Below, one piece after another: positions 1-12,100 of a DNA stretch of 22,046 nucleotides. Each line of letters begins with the position of its first letter. The stretch's first letter is position 1. A program made the position numbers and the translations under genes. The DNA is from Apostichopus parvimensis (lineage: Eukaryota; Echinodermata; Holothuroidea; Aspidochirotida; Stichopodidae), in contig KN897636.1 of the NCBI GenBank assembly GCA_000934455.1, positions 1-22,046 on the forward strand, written 5' to 3'. Under the pieces are notes generated by a model, which had not been told where the DNA came from, searched no databases, and worked only from the letters and a program-made list of their open reading frames with translations.

Positions 1-141
1 CAGGCACCTCCAAAACCAGTGCAGAATGGCCCTGTGTTTGTGTACAGTCCCGCATCCCATACCGCTGCGGTTATTGGTGACCCAATGAAACTGACCGCCC
101 AAATCTCCGGTAACCCAAGTCCAAAAGTTCACTGGATAAAG
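1..141 (+). CDS. Exon 1 (3' part): N-terminal half of Ig-A
   Basis: The frame starts at base 1 and gives 47 codons, beginning QAPPKPVQNGPVFVYS and ending at the strand C motif HWIK. The exon ends with AAG before the donor GTACAC (142), between codons (phase 0). Strand B reads MKLTAQISG, so the usual core cysteine is replaced by alanine. The left edge is cut by the window, so the true exon start and any earlier domains are unseen. The frame is supported by the match of this half-domain with the next exon, which supplies strands D to G. Confidence 0.85.
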
Positions 142-3100
142 GTACACAACAACATTTCACTTCTCTCTCATCTTAGATTTTATTTTTTCTATTTCTTTTA
201 TCTTTCTTTTTTCTGAAAGTGTAAATTTTGGAAATGTTTGAAACAGAATATTAATGCATGTCACATACTTAGCACACACAAAAGAAAGTAATCATAAAGG
301 AGAACTGATTTTATGTTTACTCATTTGCATAATTATAATTTGTAATTGTGTTCATACCAATGTTTCCTATCCTAAGTTGCAATACTTGACAGTCTATAGA
401 ACCAACGGTTTAGCTGTGTTACTAGATCAGCTTGGCTTGGCAGATATTACTTTCTGATGTATTCAGTTTTGCTGCTTAAAAATTCCAAGATTTTATGATG
501 TTTTTATCATTTAAGGTGAATAATAATATAATCAGCAAAGTTAAAGAAATCACTATTTTCTTTTAATCAGATAAGATATTCAAATTTAATTTAATTTTTT
601 TTGCGAATTTAAAACCAGCCGTAGCATTAAGTTAGTTCTGAAGACCCGTCACTACTTGCGATACTATTCTTGAAATTTTGATATTCAAAGTTTATTACAA
701 ATCAATTTTATGTAATATCTAATTTATCATCAAGTTTACGTATCAAGCTTGTGGTAACATCAGCAAGTTGATGATAACGTCATCAAATTGATAGTTACAT
801 CAATTTTATTTAACCCTTTTTACAGGACGGTCACCCAATGGATCCTAGTAACCGAATCAAGATGTTACAGGACAATGATAATTTCACCCTCCTTATTGTA
901 GAGGCCCTCCCAGAGGACACCGGAAGTTATCAAATTGATGCAATTAATCCTTCGGGAACTGCGTCACAGACATTTACTATCAGTGTCAAAGGTTAGTTGT
1001 TGATCCACTAAAGTATCTTAGTATAAATCTCTTAATCCAAAATGTTTTTTGTACGATCACCGCCAAACCAAAAACATTTCAGTGTTTAGAGAACGTTTTC
1101 AAATTCTCGGCCAGTGCAGTATTGTAATAAATTTCCAGTTTGTAAGAGAAGTCTGCTCGGAGAATGTTCAGTTACACAGAGTTATGTTGTTTGTGCAAAA
1201 TTTTAAGTTTGTAAGATACCAATGTCATCTGGTTTTATCTCAAACTTCCCGCCACAGTATCTGGCCTTTTCTTAACTGACATTGCCATTTTATAGTAATC
1301 CTTTGGACTTGCCTGTAAGTATCCTTTCCAAAATTTTGAAGGTACTTAATGTCCCTCATTTTAGTGTCCAATCCTTTGATTTTTTGCTCAACTATGTTTG
1401 TTTCTTGTTACCATTAGTTTTCTTATGTATCTTTTAGGAGGGACAACTTTGCCAAAGCAACCAGCCCGAGGACTAGATATGCCAAAGACTGGTGGTACTG
1501 CACCTCATTTCGAGCATGGCTTGACTGACATTGAAGTTCCAGAAGGTTGCCCAGTTGAACTGGCTTGTCAAGTGTTTGGAACACCAGGTAAAGATGTTCT
1601 TTCTGCATTATTCTACACTATTACCAGCAAACCAAGTTTACTTATATCATAAACTTACCACAGCATCAGGTCAAGAAAAGCTGCCGGCATTGATAGTGAA
1701 ATATTTTAGAAGGACTACAAAGAGAAGAAAACTAAAGCAACCCTTGCTGCTATCAATATTCACGGAAAGACAGTATTGGCCAGTATCTGTGCTACCATGG
1801 CAACAGTGTGAATATAAATGTCTATATCAGTGTCATGAATTAGAAACCTTGCAATTGGATGCCCACATTGTGAATGAAGAGTTTAATTTGTGGGTTGATA
1901 GTTTGGAAATGTTGCAGGCAATTTAGTGTAAGTAGCTCATTTTTGGTGTCACTACCAACTCCCTTTAAAGGGTTCTAAAGAGAGACAAGGTCATGGTTAT
2001 GTACCCATTTCATGTCTGAGCATCACCAATGACATATTAAATATTGATCTCATATTATAACATTTTATGAAACTGCAATAAAGAAACCAAGAGGGTAGGG
2101 CACCAGTTTGAGTTACATCTTAAAAGCAACTTTTTTATTCTTTTCAAACGTAGCCCCAATATTAATTGGAAAATTATTTCAGTATTTATTAACAAACTTT
2201 TTTGAAAATTCAAAAGTTAATATCACGCTATGCCACATTCAGCAAGCAGTTAAAGATTGTAGAGGAAATAGAAGAAAGCAAAACAGATTACATGTCTGAT
2301 TCATGAATAACAAAAAGAATTAGATGATTATATCATATATAATTCTTCACATCTTACCCCTCCCGCCCCCAATTGTTTTTGTTCTGTCACAGAACCTGAG
2401 ATAATTTGGTACTGCAACGGTGCGATCATCAAACCGTCCCGATACTTCCAGATGAGTTACCAGGACACCATCGCCAGTCTAATCATCAACGAGGTGTTCC
2501 CAGAGGATGCCGGCACGTACTCATGTGAGGCTGTCAACGACTCCGGGAGTAACATCTCTCACAGCAACCTGAGAGTCCAAGGTGCGTTATCAGAAACGGA
2601 GAGTCTCTGATGACTTTGTTGAGTTTGATGTGATTTGTACAATTCGATCATAATTTTGCTGATAAATGATGCATGGAGACAAATTCCATCGTCAGTTGTA
2701 CATGTAATGGCTTCCAGCGTTGATTGGTAGATGTAGGTTGTCGTACTCAAAACAGGGTGAAAGGTAAGGAGAGATGTATAAAGGGGAAATCGGTTGTAAA
2801 ACAAGAGAAGCAAGGCAAGTCCTAAATTCTGCCTTGATGTGATTGCGTTAAAAAATAATAACTTTTGAAAATAAAAGTTTTTAGCTTCATTTGTGGAAAA
2901 GTGTGTTATTGATGCAAAACAAAAATCTGAAATGTACTTGATTCCTTTTCCTGAAAAAGAGATTTTTTTTTTTTTTTGAGACACATGTCCATTGGCATCA
3001 AATTGCTACATATTTAATAAGTGTGGGTTAAATATGTACAGATCTAGACTGATGTTATACAAAAGAATAGTGGAAATTCACAGTTCCCAAAAATGTTAGG

Positions 3101-6100
3101 AAATGTGAATAAATTAATGAATAAAGTGAGTGAAAGAATGAATGAATGAATGAATGGATGAATGAAATGTGACATGGTTTCTTATTTTCACCAAATCTTA
3201 CAAGAATTATTTTTGGAATCAATCTTCAAGTGCTTTGATCTCTTATTTATGTTCAGTGTTTACAAATAGTCAGGGTTTTTTCTTTAATAAATAAATAAAT
3301 AAATAACAAAATAAAACATGAACAGAAAACTGACCTAGTAATTCATAACTATACTTTGTTTGCTGTTCCAAAATTAAAACATCTGTTGTTTTTAAACAGA
3401 TATGTGGACTTGCAGAGATGGAGTATTGGAGAGAGAGTGGGAGGGGTGAGTGGGGGTAGGGGGACTGGTAGGTGATTATTACAGCATCATCTCGTATGCC
3501 AGCGCTCTCTGCTCATTTTTGTATTGAGCTTTATATTTGTTAATATTGAATGCACAAGGAGGTGATAAATTGTCAGTACTTTTTATTGCTCTAACTGTGC
3601 GAACAATATTATCATTAGTTAGTAGATTTGAATGTCAGTGGTGAACTGTGTACCAAAGGGATATGCATGCTCTCTGGTTTACTGACTGATGTGACAAGAT
3701 TAGATTTTAACGAAACGTACTGCTGTGGATACAAAAAAAAACTCAAAAAAGAAACTTAACCAAGCAAGTTACAAAGAAGTGAAATGAATAAAACATGAAA
3801 ATACTACAAATGCAAGCAAGATTAAAACCAGATGCCATAGGGATGTAAGTTGTCTAAAAAATGAATGTTTGTGATAGCTCTGTTGTGTTTTAGTAGTTTG
3901 TGACGAGTGGTTTCTAGATATAAAACTTACTGTAATGTCCTCGGTATTGTGTCTGTCAGGAGGTTATAAAGACCAGTAGTGAACAATAAGTACACCAGGT
4001 GTTTTTAGTAAATGCATAGGTTCAGCCTCTCTGTCTGACATCATGTTTTAGTCTAAGTACAATGTTATAATTCAGTGTAAAAAGCCGTTTTCTAGTTTTG
4101 CATCTCTTAACTTATGATCGGGTTTGACAGCTGTTGTACTAGAGTTAACACTCAGTGGGTAAATTTAGTTTATATTGTCCTATAAGCTGTCTAAAGGTTT
4201 CGAAATGTGCTGCAGACATATTCAACAGTATTTATTTTGGTCCAAACTGGTTGCCATAGTAATGATAGCATTGAATGGTACCTTGGAATCGGTGTAAGAG
4301 GGGTGCACATATCCTATTTGTATTCTGTAATGGTTTGTGTACATGTTTTAGAAGAACCCCTTGTAGTGATGGGTTGTGCTAAAGTTACAGAAGCATGTTG
4401 ATATCTTGCCAAAGGTAAATTCTTGTAAGAACGTACTCAGAATTCTATCAAATATGATTTATATATCAGGCTCTGTAGTGATGGTTTCATGAAATAGTAA
4501 CAAGAAGTGTCAAAGGTCATTCTAGGAGACATAGTGTAAATTATTGAAAATTCTATTTTACTAGATGAGAATTTATTTAACATCATTCCAATTACCCTAC
4601 CATCATCAAACATCATAAGTAATATTGAACTAACTTAGAATATATAGAACACTGGAATAACACTGGAATTTGCCATTTAAATAGGCAAATGGTTTTGCCA
4701 GGCCGTTGACCAAACAATGGATTGTCCACATGCCAAAAATTGACCTCATGGCATGTCCTTATTTCATTTCATGAAACTTTTCACTAACATAATACAGATG
4801 TTACAAAATTTGTGTGTTTAGTATACAAATTGGCGACATCAGTTATGCAAGATCAGTTATCGAATAGCCAGATACACATAGACTGCATGAATTTATCCAA
4901 TCAACTTATGTTGTTGAAAGTATGGCATCACAAAAGGAATACTACTTTTCTAATTTTCATATTCTTGAATCAACATGCTTCTGTAGCTGTGCAACAAACA
5001 ATGTATTTAAGTCAATTTTTTAAAATTTTGTTACCTTATAATTTGTATTTTAAGTCTTGTTCTTATTATTCTTTTGTGTGTGAAACTGTATCTGTGTTGG
5101 TAGATTTAAAGATTGAAAAGAAGTTGGTCATCAATGTTTATTCTTTCGTAGATTAGAAATTATTCTGTGTCTATTATACGCTCTTCAATAAAGTTGATCA
5201 ATTTTATTGAAGACAACTGCAATGCCAAAAGTGCCTTATGAAATTTGTAGTTATGCAGAATATTTGTCTTCCAACATGTGAGATATGTGTTTGTTTAGTA
5301 CAAAACTGAGCATCAAGCTTGTCTAGTTCTTCCCAACTTTTGAGATGACTCAAAAATACTTTTATATAATGTTTTCTTTGAAAAAAAAAACTGTGTGCTT
5401 TGTGTGAAAAATCTTAGTAAATGGTACATATGAGTCGCCTTCCTAAACAGTCACAGAACTGTTTCCACTTTGCTGCATTATTACTACCATTCCTGTATTG
5501 TAATATCCTCAAATGTTCGTACACCTTGAAAAGTGAGGTATATTTAACAAGCAATATCCAATGAATGTGTTAGTTACTAGTGATGACAGGAAATTGCAGT
5601 TAATCATTATCTGATTATCTGATTTCATATTTGTGCAAAAGACCAAAAAAATGAAAATTATTGTAAGCCATTTACTCATCTGAGGATGCAATATAATTAA
5701 AGAAAAATGCTTAGTAGGAATAGTGCAATTCTGTTTTTGTGCAATTTGCTGTTTTGTCAAATTTGTTGTCAAACTGTTTTGAAATTTTTCTGTATTTTTT
5801 GTATTTTGTTTAGTCTATCCTTACTGTTGTTCTAAGAATTCTTTCTTTATAGTGTTAGTTAATTATAGGAACTTATAGTAAAAGTCGATCATAGTCGTAA
5901 ATTTGATGTCCATTTGAGACCTTTGTAATTATAATATGGTGGCAGCTGTTACGGCAGAAATGGTTCAGTCATCGCACCATCTGATGAATGTGTTTTGCAG
6001 AATTTGTCACCTGGTACGATGACACAAAACATGGACGTGTCTAAGTAGGGATAATCTTGTGATAATCTAATCCTACAAACGAAGAAATTGTTCTGTGTAC

Positions 6101-9100
6101 TTGTTGTCTCTTGCTTATTAGTTCATCAAAACTGAATGAATCACAGATGGTAATGTCTTGAGAATATCTGGTCTGTAATAAAGATAATGATGATCGATTT
6201 TGAACATTGGACAACCTGTCAGCTCTGTTCATAAAGGTTATTCATCCTTCAAGTTTTCAGTTCTCAAGAGAGCGGATAAAGGGTTTAAAAGTGAATGGTA
6301 CATGTGGATGAATTTTCTTTTAAGTTGTAGCTTGAAATTTTCCGATGACTTGTATTGTACTTCAGATGGATCCAGGGACATTAGAACCTTGTTTATACTT
6401 GTCTTCTAGTAAATTAAATTCTTCCAATATTTGTGAAGAAATATTGACAATAGAAAAAGTTGTTTGGCACAACATTGACCTCCAAAGGGATCCTGCTCTC
6501 TCATTATTCTACAAGAGCCATTACTACTCTCTGAGATATGCAGTCCAAAGTGCAAAAGAATGGATCACTTTAGTAGCAAGAAGCTTCTGAATTTGTGGCC
6601 TGAATTGCCAAACAGTTTTTCATCTTACTTGACGGTTTGTATAATGAAGGTTCTGCTGTTACCTGGAAGATGGTTTGTCTTCTCGTCTGCAGCAATGTAG
6701 ATAGAGGGCGTGCTCTGTGGAGACCCAAACATGGTTAAAGAGCAGAATCAACAGCATGACCATTATCGTATTGAATTATGTCATTCATTACTAACGTTAT
6801 TGCTATTTTTTTCATCTTACTAACTTTACTCCATCTTGTTGACAATATCGTTGATATTAAATGCATTTCAGAATTTCAATATCCATCCATAACTCAAAAA
6901 GTCAGAAGTAGTAGAAAGTAAGCATGGGACACTTTTCACTAATAATTCAACTTTTCATGTTAGAAAGAAGACAATTAAAAACCAGCCTCATTGCCTAACC
7001 TTGATCAGACTTTATCGTAGAATTCCATTCATTTCTCTCTCAAGAAACCTCTGTCTCTGAATCAACAGAACACACTTAATGTCACCACTTGTCCTTTAGA
7101 ATGACCCATAGTGACCTCACTTCCTCTTATTTCAGTCGATCTCGTCTCAAAATCTTCATTTGCATGCTAACAAAATTGTGAAGAAAAAAAAAGTTGAGAA
7201 CAGTCTCACTTTTGTCTGCAAAGAAGTGAAATGCGGCAAAAACAGAAATAGATGAATTAATAAATTTGATAAAATGATGCGCTTAAATTTGTGAAATCTT
7301 GACAGGTAGTGTTTGCTTTGTGAAGATTGCTGTTTGCTAACTAATTTCCCCTTAACTGGACATTTGTGTCAGTATGTGTGTTCTGTCCACTCCCTGACTA
7401 AAGGGAACGAAACAAAATATACCTTTTCAAAGCTCTGCTTGGCTGCTGAATCTGATCAACTATGCTATCGGAAAACCTCTATCAAATATATTTAACCCCT
7501 CCCTTCCCCCCCAAGAGAGAAAATCTGGTGCAAGAAAAACAAAATTGTCTTCAATCTAACATGAATTGCTTGATAGAACCTTTTAATTCGAGAGAGAAAT
7601 TATTGGATATTTCTCAGCGTGAAATCTGTGAATATTGGACACGAAATGTGGCAGAGGTACGAGGCCTGCCAACTAGCGGTTTCTAAATCGCAAAGGTTTG
7701 GTCCTGTGAATGCTTAGTAGTTGACTAACGTCTTGTAATGCAGACGCAGAATTTTCAGGTCTTTGAATACCTTCTACTCTGCATTAGCACGTAGGCCACG
7801 TTTGCGCCTTCTCTCTGTAAACGATCTGCTTTTTGTGTTTAAGATGTTTTCTAGGATGTTAAAAAAACAAAAACAAATTGACTTACCATTATTATTCGTG
7901 TGCTTCCCTCCCTTAGTTGAAGAGATCAGATCAGCTGCCGAGCAAGCTATTGCCCCTAAATTTTTAAAGAGGATCTCCAACATGGATGTGCCTGAAGGCA
8001 GCCAAGCGAAATTTGAATGTAGAGTACAAGGAAGCCCTCGCCCTGAGGTGAAATGGTACAAAGATAACAAAGAAATTCAAAGTAACCAATACACAAGCAT
8101 TGTGACGACTCCCGATGGTGGCAGCGTTCTACATTTTCAGAAAGTATTCGCCGACGACATGGGAAGGGTTACAGTGGTCGCTACCAACACCGCTGGTGCC
8201 ACCCAAATGTCCGCCGATCTAGGCGTTCAAGGTATTATAGCTTCCCATCATTCAATGGGGTCATTATTGAATGTACGCATCTCAGTTTCATGTGTACAAA
8301 TCTGCTTTGAAAAATCCCTTCCCATAATTATGAAGTCTTCTGAAATAAAGACTTCATATCATGGAAAACCATAGAATAATGGAAATGTGGGAAAATACTT
8401 TGGTAATTTAGTGTTTGGGTTATGACAAGCATTGTGTAGCTGAGAAAATTAAGGTGTTGCTAAATTTGCATTAGAACTTACCAAAAGAAAGAAAGAACTG
8501 TTGGGAAATCTCAAAGGATTGTCATACTGCAGATTTTTACAACATGAAAGATTTGTTAGTTAATGCAGAGAGTGGAAACTGTATGGGATGCATGTTACTA
8601 TGGCATGAAGTTGTGTGAGGTATGGGTGTAATCATAACTCTCTGAGGAAACTGGATGTAAACTCACAAGACAGCCATGTCCTTGAAGTAACTGAACTGGT
8701 TTGCTGCCACCGATCTTTATCTACTGACGGGGAGACCTACAGCTAAGGATGTACAGTATGTAAGGATCAAATCCACATCTCCATCCAAATAACATGAAAC
8801 TTCAAATTGATATAAATACAATATCCATACACCAAGCTAAGAATTTGTCAGTCAACGTGCATTAACATGAATTAATAACAGAAAACATTTCAAGAAAAAT
8901 ATAACCATTTTAGATAACCTTCACAAATTACAAGTCTAGAGCCTCTTCAACCTTACCTCTAAGAATTTGTGAGTAAAGTTCACATTTTTTGGGTCATTAA
9001 ACTGCAATCTGAGTAGATTTAGATAATGGATGTATCAAGATAGGATGTTAATAAATATACATTTAGCTGGGTTGTCCTCTCAGCTTTTCCCCTGTTATAA

Positions 9101-12100
9101 GTCCTTCCCAGACGATTCCATTCTATGACCATTTGGTGTTTTAGCTATAGAGGGGGTCAGACCAATTTTAAGATGTTTCTTTGACCCACCAATCCCAAAG
9201 CACCCCAAGCACAACATACTATCTCGAACTACTACATTGATGACAATCTTACAGGTTCATTACAAATTTCTTCAATATTTAATTACCTTAATGGCATTTG
9301 AATGATTCACATTTTCTCTCGTTGTGTTTGGTTATTATTTACACCCTAATTTGTCCGAAAACATGAAGCAATCTTTGCCAAAGCAGACCTACCCTCTGAA
9401 TAGCACTACTAAGACATTTAAGTGAATTAATACTCCTTCTTGGTCAATTAGTCACAACTAAATTTCCTAGTTTTCTGAGATAGGGGTTTGGACAATGTTA
9501 ACACAAAGTAATACCTGTTTCATCAGATCGACCCACACATGTTAATATTGTTTACAAAATATGTTAAACAAACAAACAATTCTCTACTACTAATAATTCT
9601 TAAAAGTATATTTTTAATATTTGGCTACTTATTCATCCCCCTCTTCTCCAGGTAAAGTTAGCCCCTTCAGCCAATGGCCAAAGACCATCCAAATATTCAC
9701 CAAAGGCCTACTCACCGTGTTGACAAATCTGCAAAGTAATTTGTTTGGTTGTAACTTAGATGTTGAGTGCAATATTAGAGAAACTTGCAAAGGTCTTTCT
9801 TTATCAAAAATGTAAATGGGGTAAATCATGAAAGTTTTTAACAAAGAAGAATAAAATATTCATGGAAGGCTAGTGCCTTTTCTGCTTTGAAAAGATGGCA
9901 GGAGAAATTTGAAGTAAAAGAAAATATTTTCTCCTACTGACAGCTGATTCTAAATTATACATGGAACTGAAATTTCACAATGCTAAACTGGGGGCAAAAC
10001 ACTTACAGAAAGATAGTACAAAGATCAAAGTCCAAAAGTAAGGTCACACTCATTTTATAAGGGCAATGAACGAATGTAGCCAGAATTGATGGACAAGCAT
10101 GTTTTAACGTTTCAGCATGTTTTTACACAGAATATGCTTGACAGGACTTTACATTAACTGTATGATATCTATAGATGTAAGACTTAAACATCAAAGCCTA
10201 GAAGTATCTTGTTTTCCGTCTTGATACTGTAGCCCAGAGCAATGCCCATTACCCTCTAAAACCTGTCTTAAGCTGCTATGCCCATTACCCCCTAAAACAG
10301 TGTCTTAAGCTAATTGTTTAGTTCAGAACCTGGTACAGAATTGCTTTCAAAAGAAAAGTTACATCCCCTTAACCTGCAAGGAAACGAAATAAGGACATAG
10401 TAATCGTAAACAGTTCAACTTCCGCAGATCACAATGGACAAAATAATTAAACAACTAAAATCAAACCCAACTTTTTGTCAATCTCAAATGGCAAGGGAAT
10501 TTAGCTGAGAACATATACATGCCAGTAAATAGGTACCGCAAGAACAAAAGAAAATTTGAAGTTGAAATTGAAGCAATTTAAGACAGAATTCTCATGTTGT
10601 TCTTCCAAGCTCTTCATTAACTTTTACAAATTGAAGATATTCTTGAGTAGAATTTCCTATATTTAAATCTTTAACATAAAAAGTAGGGAAATATAAACAT
10701 CTCTTTGGTAGTATATCTTTACCAAAAAAGGAGAGAAAGAAAGGAAAGGAAAGCAAAGCAAAGCAAAGCAAACCTGATCTGCAGTTGTTATCAATGACTC
10801 CCATCATCCCTTCATGACCTGACTTTGTGACTCAATGAGGGTGGTGGATGGGGTTGGGCTGGGGAGAGGGAGAGTAGGTTCCCTCTCATACTTTCAACAT
10901 TGAATCACCCTTTCATCAAAATGGAGGGCTGTGAGTTTATACTAGATCCATAATGAACTTATTTGAATATTACCTAGAGGGAAGAACTCATTCCTGTCAT
11001 GACACCATATGACACGTTACAAATTGAAAGGTTCTCAAATGAGTAGGTGCTTTAATTCTAGTCATAAATCTAAACACTTGTCCTAATTCAATGGTTGTCA
11101 CATGTTACACCTTGCAGCAGCTAAAAAACGAAAATAGTGTATTATTACACATTCTACACAAGTACTAAGTTATTCATTCTCCAAATTAAACTTGGCCTCA
11201 AGCTGATTATGACTAGTAAATAAGCTTGTGTACATTCAGCAAGCTAGCTTTCTGCACAAGATCATGGCTTTTGCCAGGCAAAGGCATCAACACAAAAGAT
11301 GTCTGTACTCTGTTAATTTGTGTTAAACAGAGGATTTATTCCTTTAGAATGTCTGTTAGTTTTACCACAAATATAACTGAAAGTCTGTAAGCCTAACCTA
11401 CAAAGCTTTTATAAATAGAGGCAACTTACTAGTGCATAATTTTCATTTTCTTTCCATCTAAAGAGGTGTAACTTGGGAGTAATATAACCTAATTACCAGT
11501 AATAACAAGGATTTTCATTCCCAAAACAGGCATGGCCAGGTGTATGTGCTGTGGAAGGAATAGAGGCATAAGCTGTGTCAAATAAAGCTGCAAATTATCA
11601 AAATGAGACAGTTTACAGAGAATGTAGCAGTTTGATATCAACCTTGTCAAATTTGAGAAGACCCTTTTCAGGTTGTAAGAAATTACTGTTGTTGTGCAGG
11701 TAAAACCTTAGAGAATGAAATGAAAAGTGAAAGTGTTTATCAAAGGAAGTAAGCAAAGAAATCAATCAATTTATCTGAAGGAACATCATTGAATAATCAA
11801 TCAGACTACAAAACTACAGATGTGAAAAATGAAAACAGACAAAATAAACCAGCCTGACTAAGCAGAATCAAACTGTTTGTCCCAGTAACACCATTATATT
11901 ACAACAGAAGGAAGCAGTATATTTCCCATCCTTTTCTATAAATCTATGGCCAATTTCAATAAGGACAATGTGATGTCTTACACATAAAATGTCACTGAAC
12001 CTAGAAACCATGTGGATTTGATCCAACATCGGATAATGTACAGATGTCAAACTCAGTCTCTAACATTTTGGAAGGGTCTCAAAGCTGAAGATGTAGAAGT

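Larger units (their letters stand above)
2582..7916 (+). other. Intron D, 5.3 kb (phase 1)
   Basis: Donor is CAAG|GTGCGT and acceptor is TCCCTCCCTTAG|TTGAAG. I searched for Ig-like stretches (W-Y-x, L-x-I, A-x-N-x-x-G) next to splice-like sites and found none, so I see no further exon. Open frames at 2559-2984 (minus), 4207-4401, 4812-5156, 5509-5772 (minus), 6345-6590 and 7462-7686 have no recognisable domain and look like AT-rich chance frames. Contents noted separately are a T15 tract at 2963-2977, tetranucleotide repeats, a G-tract cluster and a 32-bp palindrome. The 3' end has a strong pyrimidine tract. Confidence 0.8.

Noticed and set aside
2963-2977. Poly-T as the tail of a minus-strand retroposon
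   Set aside because: No target-site duplication or recognisable SINE/LINE body adjoins it.
2559-2984. Minus-strand open frame (141 aa) starting near a poly-T tract
   Set aside because: It overlaps the end of exon 4, has no recognisable domain and fits chance in AT-rich sequence.
3136-3166. CRISPR-like or regulatory array
   Set aside because: It is a plain tetranucleotide microsatellite in animal intron DNA; no spaced direct repeats were seen anywhere in the window.
4812-5156. Plus-strand open frame (114 aa) in intron D
   Set aside because: No Ig or other domain, no convincing splice sites in matching phase, AT-rich codons.
7462-7686. Possible extra exon upstream of exon 5, with donor-like GCAGAG|GTACGA near 7656
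   Set aside because: No acceptor in the right phase and no Ig or linker resemblance.
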